Source: Gammaproteobacteria bacterium (GTDB lineage: Bacteria; Pseudomonadota; Gammaproteobacteria; Pseudomonadales; Cellvibrionaceae). From it: a stretch of DNA of 54,084 bases. Location of the stretch: the NCBI GenBank assembly GCA_025362015.1, contig JANYIO010000054.1:1-54084 (forward strand). The letters are read 5' to 3'. The notes under the pieces were generated by a model. It saw only the letters and a program-made list of their open reading frames with translations, made no database searches and had not been told where the DNA came from. Each line of letters opens with the position of its first letter. Within the stretch, counting starts at the first letter, position 1. Below are positions 37,883 through 48,174 of this stretch, in pieces. A program made the position numbers and the translations under genes.

Positions 37883-38830
37883 TTAGGAAGTCTTTGATTC
37901 TTCAAACTTTAACCAAGCTGATTTGGTTTCGCCCGCCGCTAAATTCCATGTGTCGTTTAATAATGCACCGCGTTCAACACAAATATAACCTTGCTCATTA
38001 CCCGCGCCTATGTCGGCAATATTGGTGGCATTAGCTCCCGGATTCCACACAATCACACTAGGGCAGTTGTGATGAGTAATTGTAATATTTGGCGCGCCGA
38101 CAATGGCGAGGCTGTTATCGACACCAGGAAAAGCACGATCCACTTCGTAAGGAAAATTAACGTCTCCCGTTTGTAATTTTTCAGTACGATTTTCTAAATT
38201 ATCTGCATATTTTTTTCCCGCTAAACCTTTAACGCGTACATCAGCTAATGAGCTAACTCGGTGATAACTATGCAGCGCCCAGCTGCAATCAAAAGCGTTT
38301 ACATCAGTGTTGGTGACACTAAGTTCCAGCTTTGCGCTATTGCTCAGTGTCATCGTTAATTCTGCAGAAAAATTAAATTCAAATAAATCATTTGCCTTGC
38401 TAGTCAATGTAAAAATTAATTCTGCTGAGCCATCATCTAACAGTGTGGCACCGTTTAGTTGCCAGGTTTGATTACGGGCAAAGCCGTGTTTTGGTTTTTT
38501 GGGGTCTTTAGCATTAGGGCCAAACCAGGGTAGGCAAATAGGTACTCCTCCACGCAAAGCTACAGCAGTTGTAAAATTGCAATTGGGGCTAAGCCACAAC
38601 AATGGTTGGCCATGGGTTGTTGAAAATTCCAACAATTGTGCGCCCTGAAATGCAATTACGGCAGTACATAATGCGGTTTGAACGCGAATTAAGGGTAACC
38701 CTGAGCCCTGGCTGTTGGGGTATTGATCGCTGCTAGAGATTAACTTCAAAAAATTGCAATTTTGAACGATTTGTTGGAGTTGTGTGGATGATGACAAAGC
38801 TTGCATAGCTGTAAACATATTTTTATCCAT
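37883..38830 (-). CDS. D-hexose-6-phosphate mutarotase-like protein (YeaD type)
   Basis: A 315-residue cytoplasmic epimerase of the aldose-1-epimerase superfamily, probably interconverting anomers of glucose-6-phosphate. Family landmarks are ALRGGVPICLPWFGPN, KKPKHGFARNQTW, ALHSYHRV with the catalytic-site His, VIVWNPG and the terminal ICVERG with the Glu. Length fits the family. A Met five codons downstream (MFTAMQ, 38818) could also start the protein. It would feed glucose released by the alpha-glucan enzymes into metabolism, but it is not linked to that locus here. It is monocistronic and divergent from rapA. Confidence 0.85.
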   Translation of the reverse strand: MDKNMFTAMQALSSSTQLQQIVQNCNFLKLISSSDQYPNSQGSGLPLIRVQTALCTAVIAFQGAQLLEFSTTHGQPLLWLSPNCNFTTAVALRGGVPICLPWFGPNAKDPKKPKHGFARNQTWQLNGATLLDDGSAELIFTLTSKANDLFEFNFSAELTMTLSNSAKLELSVTNTDVNAFDCSWALHSYHRVSSLADVRVKGLAGKKYADNLENRTEKLQTGDVNFPYEVDRAFPGVDNSLAIVGAPNITITHHNCPSVIVWNPGANATNIADIGAGNEQGYICVERGALLNDTWNLAAGETKSAWLKFEESKTS

Positions 38831-38981
38831 ACAATAATTCTTAGTTAGGCTTTCTTAGTTGGGCAATGGTAACGAAATTCTACAATGCAATCATCTACTA
38901 AAAGGCGATTTTTTTTGGAATTGTGCTCCCAAAACAGTATGATGCACGCCTTTTTATCATTTGTTTAAGTTGAGTGTTCTA

Positions 38982-41936
38982 GTGAGTAAAGCGCAATACG
39001 TAATCGGTCAACGTTGGATCAGTGAAGCAGAGGCTGAATTGGGCCTGGGTATAGTGTTAGATGTGGTTAGCCGCCGTTTAACACTCAGTTTTCCGGCAGC
39101 GGGTGAGCGCCGAACCTATGCAATCGATAATGCGCCTGTGAGCCGTGTGATGTATGAAGTGGGCGAAAAAGTCCGGCATCAGGATGGCACCAAAGTAAAA
39201 ATTACACGGGTGCAGGAGCAACATGGTTGCCTGTTATATTTTGGTGTTACCGAAGAGCAGGTCGAATTAACTATTCCCGAATTTGAGCTGGATAGTTTTG
39301 TGCAATTTAGCACTCCACGCGATAGATTGTTTGCTGGCCAAATTGATAAACACACCCATTTTACGTTGCGTTATCAAACTCTCAAGTACATGAATCAGCA
39401 TCGCCAGTCACCTATTTTTGGTTTGGCTGGGCCGCGAGTGCAGTTATTGCCCCATCAATTGTATATCGCTAATGAAGTTGCACAGCGCCATGAGCCGCGC
39501 GTGCTTCTGGCAGATGAAGTAGGTTTGGGTAAAACGATTGAAGCCGGTTTGATTTTGCATCAACAATTAATGAGTGGCCGAGTAAAGCGCGCATTAATTG
39601 TGGTGCCGACTAGTTTGCAACATCAATGGTTAGTAGAAATGTTGCGTCGTTTTAATTTGGCGTTTACGTTGTTAGATGAAGCGCGTTGTCAGGCAATCGT
39701 TGGCTTGGATAGTTTTGAAGAATCGATTGATTATGTGGATGATTTTAATGATGCAGATTTTAAAGGCGAGGGTGATATTAAGTCCGGCGCAGGGAGCGAT
39801 AACCCATTTGAAACTGCACAATTAATTTTATGTTCGCTCGACTTCATTACCAAAAATCCTGAACGTTACGTGCAAGCATTGGCTGCAGAGTGGGATTTAT
39901 TATTAGTGGATGAAGCTCACCATTTACAATGGAGTGAGAAATCCGTCAGCATTGCTTATCAATGTATTGAAGGCTTGGCAAAAATTGCTAAAGGTTTATT
40001 GCTTTTAACTGCTACACCTGAGCAATTAGGTTTAGAAAGTCATTTCGCACGCTTGCGTTTACTTGATCCGGATCGCTATTACGATTTAGCAAAATTTATC
40101 ACTGAACAACAATCTTATGCACCGCTTAATGAATTAGTGCAATCACTGTTAAGTATTCATTCGGAATCAACTGGCACTATTCCTGCGGATTTCCGTAAAC
40201 AGCTGGCAACTTATTTGTCGCCGGAAACTTTGGCAGAATTATCACAATTAGCAGTAACAGAAAATCTTGGTCAAGCCGTCGATAAAGCTATTAGTTATTT
40301 GTTAGACAGGCACGGCACAGGCCGCGTATTGTTTCGCAACACTCGCAATTCAATACCGGGGTTTCCTGAGCGAAAATTACATAAGCATCCGTTAACTATT
40401 TCTGCTGAACAATTAACGCAATTAAGTGTGCTGCCGTTGGCGAAGCAAATGTGCGCCGAATATTATTGGCAACAAGAACATAATGATTGGTGGTTACATG
40501 ACCCGCGTGTGGTGTGGTTATGCGAATGGTTAAAACAAAATCGCCGTAAAAAAGTATTAGTGATTTGTGCCAGTGCAGATACCGCGCAATCACTTGAAGA
40601 TTATTTGCGTTTGCGTAAAGGTTTGTTTACCTCTGTTTTCCATGAAGGTTTAAGTCTGGTTGAACGCGACCGTTCTGCTGCTTACTTTGCGGATATGGAA
40701 GAGGGCGCACAGGTTTTGATTTGTTCGGAAATTGGTAGTGAAGGTCGCAACTTTCAATTCTCGCAAGATGTAGTTTTATTTGATTTACCGCTTAACCCGG
40801 ATTTACTTGAGCAGCGGATTGGTCGCCTGGATCGTATCGGCCAAACTGCAACTGTTAATGTACATACACCGTTTTATTCTGGCAGCGTGCAAGAAAAATT
40901 AATTGATTGGTATCACCAGGGTTTAAATGGTTTTGAAAAAACCTGCGCTATCGGCCAAACGGTATATACAAAATTCTCTGAGCCTTTGCTGGAATCTTTA
41001 ATCAATAATAACACCGCTGCTTTTGCAACACTGTTACAAGAAACTAAAATTTACGCCGCTGATTTAGTACTGCAATTACAGCAAGGCCGTGATCGTTTAT
41101 TGGAGTTGAATTCATGCAAACCAGCACAAGCTGCTGAGTTAGTGAATTTACTTGCGGCAAAAGACGATGATGAAAATTTGCAAGATTATATGGATTCAGT
41201 GTTCGATGCTTTTGGTATCGATTCAGAGCGTCATAGCGAACATAGTTTAGTATTACACCCCAGTGAACATATGCGGATAGAGCAATTTCCCGGTTTACCT
41301 GAAGTGGGTTTGACCATTACTTTTCAACGTCAGCAAGCTTTATCGCGTGAGGATTTGCAATTTATTACCTGGGAGCATCCATTAGTTCGCGGTGCGCACG
41401 AATTAATTGCACTGACTGAGTTTGGTAATACTGCGTTCTGCACCTTAAAATTACCTCCTTTACAGGCCGGTAATTTAATGCTGGAAGCTTTATTTGTATT
41501 ACATTGCCCGGCACCTGCTGAGTTACAATTATTTCGCTTTATTCCACAATCTATGTTGCGTGTATTGATGGATACCAACGGTAAAGATTTAAGCGCTTTG
41601 CTGAGTATTGAAAAAATGAGTAAGTTATTGCAGAAAGTAGCGCGCAATAATGCTCAGGGTTTGGTTCGTCATGCGCGCCCGGCATTAAACGAGATGCTGC
41701 ACAAAGCCGAAGAAAAAGCGTTGCCGCAGCAATCTGCATTAATTGCGGCAGCACAACATCAAGTTGCGGACGAAATTAATGCAGAGCTTGCGCGCATGAA
41801 TGCATTGGCAAAAGTAAACCCCAATGTGCGCCAATCTGAAATTGATTACTTGCAGCAGCGTTTGGCAGTGAGCCAGCAATATTTATCGCAAGCTAAATTA
41901 AGATTGGATTCGTTACGTGTAATTATGACGATTTAA
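38982..41936 (+). CDS. rapA: RNA polymerase-associated ATPase RapA
   Basis: SWI2/SNF2-family ATPase that recycles RNA polymerase, about 984 residues (E. coli 968). I chose the GTG at 38982, giving SKAQYVIGQRWISEAEAELG, which aligns with the start of known RapA (the E. coli protein starts a few residues before GQRWIS). The TTG at 38961 would add seven residues. Motifs: VLLADEVGLGKTIEAG (Walker A), LLLVDEAHHLQW (DEAH box), LLLTATP, LFRNTRNSIPGFPERKLH, ICSEIGSEGRNFQF and QRIGRLDRIGQT (motif VI). The C-terminal half matches the RapA-specific domain. It is complete and monocistronic. Confidence 0.95.
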   Translation: MSKAQYVIGQRWISEAEAELGLGIVLDVVSRRLTLSFPAAGERRTYAIDNAPVSRVMYEVGEKVRHQDGTKVKITRVQEQHGCLLYFGVTEEQVELTIPEFELDSFVQFSTPRDRLFAGQIDKHTHFTLRYQTLKYMNQHRQSPIFGLAGPRVQLLPHQLYIANEVAQRHEPRVLLADEVGLGKTIEAGLILHQQLMSGRVKRALIVVPTSLQHQWLVEMLRRFNLAFTLLDEARCQAIVGLDSFEESIDYVDDFNDADFKGEGDIKSGAGSDNPFETAQLILCSLDFITKNPERYVQALAAEWDLLLVDEAHHLQWSEKSVSIAYQCIEGLAKIAKGLLLLTATPEQLGLESHFARLRLLDPDRYYDLAKFITEQQSYAPLNELVQSLLSIHSESTGTIPADFRKQLATYLSPETLAELSQLAVTENLGQAVDKAISYLLDRHGTGRVLFRNTRNSIPGFPERKLHKHPLTISAEQLTQLSVLPLAKQMCAEYYWQQEHNDWWLHDPRVVWLCEWLKQNRRKKVLVICASADTAQSLEDYLRLRKGLFTSVFHEGLSLVERDRSAAYFADMEEGAQVLICSEIGSEGRNFQFSQDVVLFDLPLNPDLLEQRIGRLDRIGQTATVNVHTPFYSGSVQEKLIDWYHQGLNGFEKTCAIGQTVYTKFSEPLLESLINNNTAAFATLLQETKIYAADLVLQLQQGRDRLLELNSCKPAQAAELVNLLAAKDDDENLQDYMDSVFDAFGIDSERHSEHSLVLHPSEHMRIEQFPGLPEVGLTITFQRQQALSREDLQFITWEHPLVRGAHELIALTEFGNTAFCTLKLPPLQAGNLMLEALFVLHCPAPAELQLFRFIPQSMLRVLMDTNGKDLSALLSIEKMSKLLQKVARNNAQGLVRHARPALNEMLHKAEEKALPQQSALIAAAQHQVADEINAELARMNALAKVNPNVRQSEIDYLQQRLAVSQQYLSQAKLRLDSLRVIMTI

Positions 41937-41943
41937 TGGGCGT

Positions 41944-41970
41944 CGCCATTCTCGCGTAGCGGGAATGGCG
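41944..41970. terminator. Hairpin after rapA, possible weak terminator
   Basis: CGCCATTC (41944-41951) pairs with GAATGGCG (41963-41970), 8 bp with an 11-base loop. No T run follows directly (ATTTTTT comes about 20 bases later), so it may pause or stabilise RNA and not terminate. Confidence 0.4.
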
Positions 41971-42005
41971 ATGCTAAGAAAAGTTAATATTTTTTGAGAC
42001 TGACT

Positions 42006-42287
42006 ATGTATATATTTTCTGCCAATGGCAAAGCAAAAAAAGCGCGTGATGGTGCTAAAGAAGGGCAGGTAATGCCTTTTATTGTTTACATTAATTTTAT
42101 TGATTTGTTCGGTGCAGAGCAATTGTGCAAAGTTTATTTAATGCGCGCGGGCTTTACCGAAATAGAAATCGAAAAACGAAAATTGGTGCCTAGCAATTTG
42201 ACCGGTGACCCGCGGGTTGTAATGGCAGATAAAGCTATGGCTGAAGCGATAAAAACGGGCTATATGATTCAGATGTTTGATGAGTAA
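42006..42287 (+). CDS. Small conserved-looking hypothetical protein
   Basis: A 93-residue cytoplasmic protein starting MYIFSANGKAKKARDGAKEG, with a central hydrophobic helix (PFIVYINFIDLFGAEQLC) and a basic, then acidic C-terminal part (ending QMFDE). The ATG at 42006 has TTGAG seven bases upstream; an in-frame TTG at 41994 is unlikely. It lies 69 bp after rapA on the same strand, so possibly cotranscribed. I do not recognise a family. The next gap, 42288-42576, shows only a promoter-sized AT-rich stretch. Confidence 0.68.
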   Translation: MYIFSANGKAKKARDGAKEGQVMPFIVYINFIDLFGAEQLCKVYLMRAGFTEIEIEKRKLVPSNLTGDPRVVMADKAMAEAIKTGYMIQMFDE

Positions 42288-42576
42288 TTATGTGGCTTGC
42301 CCTATTTGAATTATCTGAGCTTATCTGTAAGCCGATGTTTATCAGTTACCACTTTTAAAATCAGTCCAATGCATTTTTTGAAAAATTGATCGTTACCAAT
42401 TTACAACAAAAAATAATGTCGCTTAGATCTTCTGGCTGAGGCTGTAGGTTTGTTTTAATCCTATACACTAGCTTTTATGTCCTGCGTTTTACCAAATTCT
42501 AAAGTGCCTATCAACAAACAGTCATAAGCAATGGAATAAACTAAAACCATTCTCGTGTGTATTCATAAAGGGAAAG

Positions 42577-44775
42577 ATGGTAGTGGCCACAGCGAAAATA
42601 AACCTGCAGGTTGTTGATGAAGTACTCGAAGGTACGATTGAATCTTTAAGGCAAAGCCATTACCAAATTCGTAGCTGTCTGGGTGAGGGTGGTTTTGGTG
42701 AAGTCTATGAAGCCTGGGACACTAAGCTGTGCCGTAGCGTAGCTATTAAGCGGCTGAAAGGTGTATTAAATACACTGCACCCTGAAAGTTTGATTGCAGA
42801 AGCCCGTCTCGCTGCCTCTTTGCAACATGCCGCCTTTGTTAAAATTCATGCGATAGAAGAGTGTGACAACAGCCAAGCTATTGTGATGGAGCTGGTGCCC
42901 GGTATTACGCTTAAACAATGGATCCAGACCCAACCGCAAGATCAGCTCAAAGCCCTTGAACTGGTGCACCAAATTGCCGAGGCCATGCAGGAAGCGCATG
43001 CTACGGGCTTGATTCACGGCGACCTAAAGCCCTCTAATTTAATCATCGAACCTTCCGGCAAGGCTCGTATTCTTGATTTTGGCCTCGCCATAAAAAGTGA
43101 TACCCAAGCCACAACCTCTCTCTTGCAGCTAGACCCACAAGGCACCATCGCCTATATGGCGCCAGAACGTTTACTCGGTGCGCAACCCAGCCTGCAAAGT
43201 GATATCTATGCATTGGGTGCGATCTTGTACGAACTGCTTACAGGTGCGCGCCCGTTTGCCAGCCTAACCGGGTTGGCACTGGCTGCCGCGCATATGCAAT
43301 CCACTTCCGACAGTTGGAGCTATCCCGAAAACATTCCTCAACCCCTGATAAAACTTGTCCGTGGTATGACAGCGCGCCAGCCCGCACAACGGTTGGTCAG
43401 CATGCAAGAGGTGTGTACGCAAATTGCTGCACTCGGTAAAGCCAACCTGGAACCTATGCCCAGCGGGAGAAGTCTGGTGCCTTGGTTGATGCTTGCAAAA
43501 AAACAGCGCGGGACATTGGGCGCAGCACTTGCGTCCGTGTTACTCATAACCGCCGTCTGGCAACTTATCCCCTATGCAATCTCGCTACCCAGTTCGCTAG
43601 CACCTTATTCGCAAGCATTGGAGCTCAATAAAGGTTTTGCTGCACTCAAGCTTTTTGACAGACCGGGCAGCTTGGATGCTGCGGACGAAAGCTTTACTAA
43701 AGTACTGGAGCATAGCCCGGACAATGCCGCCGCAGTGGCTGGGTTATCACTGGTATAGGGTTTTCGTTACCTCAGCGATGAGCAGGATGAAATTTGGCTG
43801 CAAAAGGCGGATGCCAGTGCGCAGCAAGCCATCAAACTTAATGATCAATTGGCTCTGAGTTACGTTGCCAAGGGAATGGTGTTGGATCTCCAAGGCAAGT
43901 CTGACTTGGCATTATTAATATCGGATCAAGCGCTCAATCTGGAGCCAGAAAATACATTTGCCTGGCACACAAAAGTCGGTGTGCTCAAAGCTCTAAATCG
44001 ACTCGATGATGCGAGGATTCTAGCCCAACAAGGCACGGAGCATTTTCCACAAGAACGAGCATTTACTGATGCTTTGGGTGAGGTGTATTACGAACAAGGA
44101 GATTACACGGCAGCCGAAAAGACGTTTCGCGACAGTATAAAACTACAACCCGATGCTGTGTTCGCTTACGCCAATCTCAGTGCTACCTTGCTGCATCTAA
44201 ATCGCGGAGATGAAGCATTGCAGGTGTTGCAACAAGGTTTGCAGATACGCCCTAGCTTTAGCCTTTATACCAATCTAGGTAATGCGTTGTTTATGCGTGG
44301 AAATTATCTCGCTGCCGCAACTGCTTTTGAATATGCAGTTTCATCCAATAAAGGTAATCCTAAAGACTACTTGGGTTGGGCCAATTTGGCTGACACTTTA
44401 TTATGGATACCAGGCCGTGCCAAAGAAGCCCGAAAGGCCTATCAAAAAGCAATAGATTTGTTGGCGCCCCGCTTGGCCCGTACCCAGAGTGATGCAACCC
44501 TGGTCTCACGTATGGGTCTGTATTCCGCGAGGACTGGAGATAAAACAGTCACGATGGAATTAAATGTGCGCGCAATGCAGTTAGCGCCAAGTGATGCAAG
44601 CGTCCACTTTCGGGCTGCGTTGGCTTATGAATTACTTAGGAGCAGAAACCTTGCGTTGCAGGAAATTGCCAAGGCAAGGTTGCTTGGTTACCCAGTCAAT
44701 CTTATTGAAGCAGAACCAGATCTAGTTGCTTTGCGGCGTGATGCTTCCTATCAATCAATGAATCACTCCCTTTAG
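42577..44775 (+). pseudogene. Ser/Thr protein kinase with TPR repeats, interrupted by an in-frame stop
   Basis: An N-terminal protein kinase is complete: glycine loop GEGGFGEV, VAIKRLK, HGDLKPSNLI (HRD replaced by HGD, with catalytic Asp kept), DFGLA, MAPERL, SDIYALGAILYELL. A basic stretch and a transmembrane helix (ALASVLLITAVWQLIPYA) lead to TPR repeats. At 43756-43758 a TAG ends the frame after AAVAGLSLV. The same frame continues without another stop through GFRYLSDEQDEIW and five or so TPR units (ALSYVAKGMVLDLQG, FAYANLSATLLHL) to 44775. The whole is 733 codons. The likely ancestral codon is Tyr. Either the C-terminal part is lost, re-initiated internally (for example at 43879), read through, or the stop is a sequencing error. 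The kinase half alone would remain membrane-anchored. Confidence 0.88.
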
Positions 44776-44784
44776 AGGCTATCC

Positions 44785-45330
44785 ATGAAGCTATATATTT
44801 ATACAATCAATCTACACACAGAAAATTCCAGACCCTCATATCAAGTTGCGCATATAGAAATAGACGAGAAAACAAGGACATTAAAAGAGATTCTTCAAAT
44901 ACAAATAATAGAAACAAAAAATTTGCGGGGGGTTGGCTTTACCTTTATGCCACCCAATACTATGCCGTCAGAATTTATTGGCGGTGATCAAATAAGTTTC
45001 TTTTTTATTGGGAGACAGGTTACCAATTGTGTGATCTACTTTAGGCCGGTCTTTGATATCAAAAAAGAAGAGAAAATACCGGTGACTCCGAAGTATCCTG
45101 AAGGCTTAGGGAAGTCGGATTCTAAATGGCAAGTAACCTTAATTGATTCAGCTACGCGTCCTTTTAACGATTCGGTAACATATCTCATTGTAGATGAGAG
45201 TGGAGTAGGAAGATGGAGTTTCGTACTTGCTGGCAAATTTCTGAGCTTCATCTCGGATGATTGTATTGAGGATTTATGGGTGGAGATGCCATTTCTACTC
45301 GATCCGGAATGCGTTGTTAAATCTAAGTAA
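44785..45330 (+). CDS. Unknown protein downstream of the kinase gene
   Basis: A 181-residue protein without signal peptide or transmembrane helix, starting nine bases after the kinase-TPR frame, so almost surely cotranscribed. Short beta-rich blocks are visible: KLYIYTINLHTE, YQVAHIEIDEKTRTLKEILQ, VGFTFMPPNTMPSEFIGG, ISFFFIGRQVTNCVIYFRP, RWSFVLAGKFLSF. The last third contains an acidic patch (ISDDCIEDLWVEMP). I do not recognise the family. The IS481-like element begins 24 bp after its stop. By position it may be a substrate or partner of the kinase; this is inference. Confidence 0.72.
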   Translation: MKLYIYTINLHTENSRPSYQVAHIEIDEKTRTLKEILQIQIIETKNLRGVGFTFMPPNTMPSEFIGGDQISFFFIGRQVTNCVIYFRPVFDIKKEEKIPVTPKYPEGLGKSDSKWQVTLIDSATRPFNDSVTYLIVDESGVGRWSFVLAGKFLSFISDDCIEDLWVEMPFLLDPECVVKSK

Positions 45331-45353
45331 GAATGACGCGCGCGCTCCGCAAA

Positions 45354-46373
45354 TGTGCGATTCATAGAGATGGTTTCAACTTTCTCAACTTCAAATCACG
45401 CTGATAGTTAGAAAGTTGAATCCGCTCCTTATCTGGCTCGTAGTTTTGATTTACTTCTTCCCATATTGGAGTTTTATCAAGATGTTCACACACAACATCC
45501 ATCGGTGTTTTACCCTTGAATGAACCATATGCGCGGTGCCAATTGTAGTAATGCTGCCACTCAGAGAGCGTCTCAGTTTGAAGCTCATTAAGATCAAGAT
45601 TGGCTATTGAATAGAACTCTTCCTTGTCAGTCCGTTGTGAGCGTTCAACCTTCCCATTTAAATGCGGAGATCCAGGTTTGTTTGGACGAAATTTTATTTC
45701 GTATTCCATCATTTTACGTTGGACTTTTTCGGCAAAAAATTCAGTACCGCGATCAGTTTGTATTCGTTGAATTGGGAAAGGCATTTCTTCAAGAACCTGA
45801 TCTAAAAATAGCAATGTGTTTGTTGCTGACCGCCGGTTAAAGACTGCTAAAACCCTATATCTACTGCAATCATCCACAGCGGTGTATTGATAGATACCTG
45901 GGAAATCTTGCAGGTATCCATTTGTACTCGATCACCTGGAATCGGCCTTTGGTATCGTTGATAGTTTTTTCTTGCGCTGAAAAACCAATGGCTGCACTTG
46001 ATTTTTTGTGAGAATTTTATGAATGGTTGCTAATGATAATTGGCAGTTGTGCTCTCGATGCAGTTCATTTTGAATACGTCTGGCACCAAGCTTACGTGTC
46101 TTTCGCAACGACAAAATCCACGATTCAACTTGGTTATCAACTTTAGTATTCGGAGAGCTGTGAGGTCGTTTAGAAACGTCATTAAGGCCGTCTAAACCTT
46201 GCTCCTCATATCGCTTTAGCCACTTGCGCAGAGTAGGCTTGGAAATGCCGCATTTGCGACATACCAAACCTGCATTTTGGGTTTGTTCGTAAAGCTGAAC
46301 CCACTTGAGTCTTTTACGAATTTCGTTGTTCATGATTCCGGATTATATTGAAACTATCTCTGTGAATCTCACA
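45354..46373 (-). mobile_element. IS481-like insertion sequence, about 1020 bp
   Basis: Terminal inverted repeats of 26 bp: the left end (45354-45379) begins TGTGCGATTCATAGAGATGG, and the right end (46348-46373), read inwards, begins TGTGAGATTCACAGAGATAG. They agree at 23 of 26 positions and start with TGT as in the IS481 family. They enclose one transposase gene. No clear target duplication flanks it, which suggests an old insertion. It sits between the kinase operon and the sigma-54 activator gene. A short coding-like tract of uncertain origin fills 46382-46452. Confidence 0.88.
45362..46333 (-). pseudogene. IS481-type transposase with compensating frameshifts
   Basis: The N-terminal part (46333 to about 45932) has a helix-turn-helix (LVCRKCGISKPTLRKWLKRY) and LGARRIQNELHREH. 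The C-terminal part has the DDE integrase core: YTAVDDCSRYRVLAVF, QTDRGTEFF and PHLNGKVERSQRTDKEEF. The two parts lie in the same frame, but a stop after IPKADSR separates them. Between 45954 and 45915 the expected text (RPIPGDRVQMDTCKIS) is in a different frame, so one inserted and one deleted base cancel. The span is 972 bases, 324 codons, the normal size. The transposase is therefore probably inactive. Confidence 0.85.
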
Positions 46374-46452
46374 TTTAATCAATGGCGGGTAGGCTCCACC
46401 GATTGCTTCGGGTTCTTTGACCTTTTCAGGCTCGCCTAATCCAAATAATTAT

Positions 46453-48006
46453 TCACCATCGACCTCTTAAGTGACGCCTTAGCGCTTCACTCGGAGTTTT
46501 TAACAAAGAAGCGCAATGTTCCGTATCGCCCGCACTGGTTTTTAGTGCTTGGCGTATTTCCTCAGTCGGTATCTGTTCTACTCGCCGTATCTGCGGATGC
46601 TGTTCTAACAGTTTGTACATGGAAGGCCGCGATATTCCCAATGTTTGCGCTGCTGCCTGTATACGCCATGCATTATTTTCCAGCGCTGCCAGCACATCCT
46701 CCTCACTTAATTCCGTTAATTTCTTGCGTGCTACTGTAACTGGCTCCGTGGGTACCTCCTGAATACGTACTACGCTTGGGCTAACCTGGGCAGTTACGCT
46801 AGAAATCATAGGTTCCGGTACAGCTTTAACCAAACCAGTCAAGCTGGGTGTTTCGCCTGACTGCAATGCCAGCATCACTCGCTTAAGCACTTGTGCCAGT
46901 TGGCGGATATTACCAGGCCAGTGGTAACAGGCTAATTCAGTCACCAAAGCTGTGGGTAAGGTGACCGCGTCATTGAATAACGGGTTGCTAGTGAGTAAAT
47001 GCAGGATTAGTACCCCGATATCCTCACGCCTAGTGCGTAGAGGCGGCAGCTGAATTACCAGACCTTCCAGTCTGCGCAACAACGCTTGATTGAAGGTTTC
47101 GCTTTCCAGGTTTTGATCGGTCGCGGCGATGATGCGCGCGCTGGAATGCTGATCTTGTTGCGCGCCAAGAGGGCGGTAGTCACCCCCTTCGAGCACCCGC
47201 AACAACATGGGTTGCACACTTGCGGGAGCGTTACCAATTTCATCCAGAAATAGGGTTGTACCAGCGGCCTCGCCAAACAAACCTTTACGTGCCGTTTGCG
47301 CACCAGTATAAGCGCCTTTCACCGCGCCAAATAAATCCGCCGCTGCGAGCGACTCATTAAGCGCTGCCATATTCACCGCAACCAAAGCTGCCGCTGCACG
47401 TTTACTCAGTGTATGAATTGCCTGGGCCGCAATCTCTTTACCTGTACCTGTCTCCCCTAATAACAATACTGGCAAGTCAGTAGTCGCCACTTGGCGAATC
47501 TGGTCACGTGCGGCTATGGCAGCATTACCCACGCCAATAAAACCAGCTACAGGGTTATGCTTCGGCAAACAATGCATCCAATGCAAACACAACAAAATGG
47601 TTCTGCCTAAACCGAGTATTTGTCCCTCATTAATCTGTTCAGTGCTTAAGTAGCAGGGTGCCAGAATTTCCTTACCATTAAGTTCCACCACCATCTTGCT
47701 GATGGGTAAATGGATGGTCACTCCATTTCCCGCGTCGCGGATAATGCGTAGCGAATCGCGCGAAATGACGCTATGCCCTAACGCCAAACCCTCCGCTCCC
47801 GGCTTATGAAATAAGGGAAAAAAACGGCTGATGTCAATTGTGCTGTCACTGTTATTGCTGGCAAGAGTAGCGCCCATAAATTGTTCACCAATACGGCTGT
47901 AGTCCGGGTGCCACACTATGGTTAAACCCAGTAGCGGGCTAGCGCTTTTGCCGCTGGTAGAAAGTGGAGAAGTTAGTGTGTGGTCGGTATCAATCATTAA
48001 GCGCAC
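46453..48006 (-). CDS. FHA-domain sigma-54-dependent transcriptional activator
   Basis: Enhancer-binding protein of 517 residues. The N-terminal domain (about 50-140) looks like a forkhead-associated phosphothreonine-binding domain (GHSVISRDSLRIIRD, IHLPISKMVVELNGKEI, ILGLGRTILL). The AAA+ core (about 160-375) has LLLGETGTGKE (Walker A), VKGAYTGAQ (the sigma-54 contact loop, GAYTGA variant), TTLFLDEIG (Walker B), RIIAATDQNL, RRLEGLVIQLPPLRTRREDI and CYHWPGNIRQLAQVL. A Fis-type helix-turn-helix ends the protein (NNAWRIQAAAQTLGISRPSM), and a further HTH-like segment follows (EEIRQALKTSAGDTEHCASL). A kinase gene sits nearby and two sigma-54 promoters follow at 48265 and 50355, so it probably drives those promoters in response to phosphorylation. 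Confidence 0.92.
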   Translation of the reverse strand: MRLMIDTDHTLTSPLSTSGKSASPLLGLTIVWHPDYSRIGEQFMGATLASNNSDSTIDISRFFPLFHKPGAEGLALGHSVISRDSLRIIRDAGNGVTIHLPISKMVVELNGKEILAPCYLSTEQINEGQILGLGRTILLCLHWMHCLPKHNPVAGFIGVGNAAIAARDQIRQVATTDLPVLLLGETGTGKEIAAQAIHTLSKRAAAALVAVNMAALNESLAAADLFGAVKGAYTGAQTARKGLFGEAAGTTLFLDEIGNAPASVQPMLLRVLEGGDYRPLGAQQDQHSSARIIAATDQNLESETFNQALLRRLEGLVIQLPPLRTRREDIGVLILHLLTSNPLFNDAVTLPTALVTELACYHWPGNIRQLAQVLKRVMLALQSGETPSLTGLVKAVPEPMISSVTAQVSPSVVRIQEVPTEPVTVARKKLTELSEEDVLAALENNAWRIQAAAQTLGISRPSMYKLLEQHPQIRRVEQIPTEEIRQALKTSAGDTEHCASLLKTPSEALRRHLRGRW

Positions 48007-48174
48007 CTTGGTAGTTAGTTACTTGGCAATTTGTTATCAGTGTATAAATCCTTAAAAATATTTTTAATATTTCGGCACTGAATATTTATGAAGAGAAACT
48101 TAATCAGCGTGGCGCTGCAATGACTTGAAGTGCTTGCGTGTGAATAAAAAACATTTTACGCAATTTTACTGATG

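Noticed and set aside
41994-42005. TTG start adding four residues to the small protein after rapA
   Set aside because: The ATG at 42006 has a suitably spaced ribosome site.
46382-46452. Coding-like tract on the minus strand between the IS481-like element and the activator gene (GLGEPEKVKEPEAIGGAYPP)
   Set aside because: It is under 30 codons, has a stop directly upstream and no start; it may be an old relic but cannot be supported.
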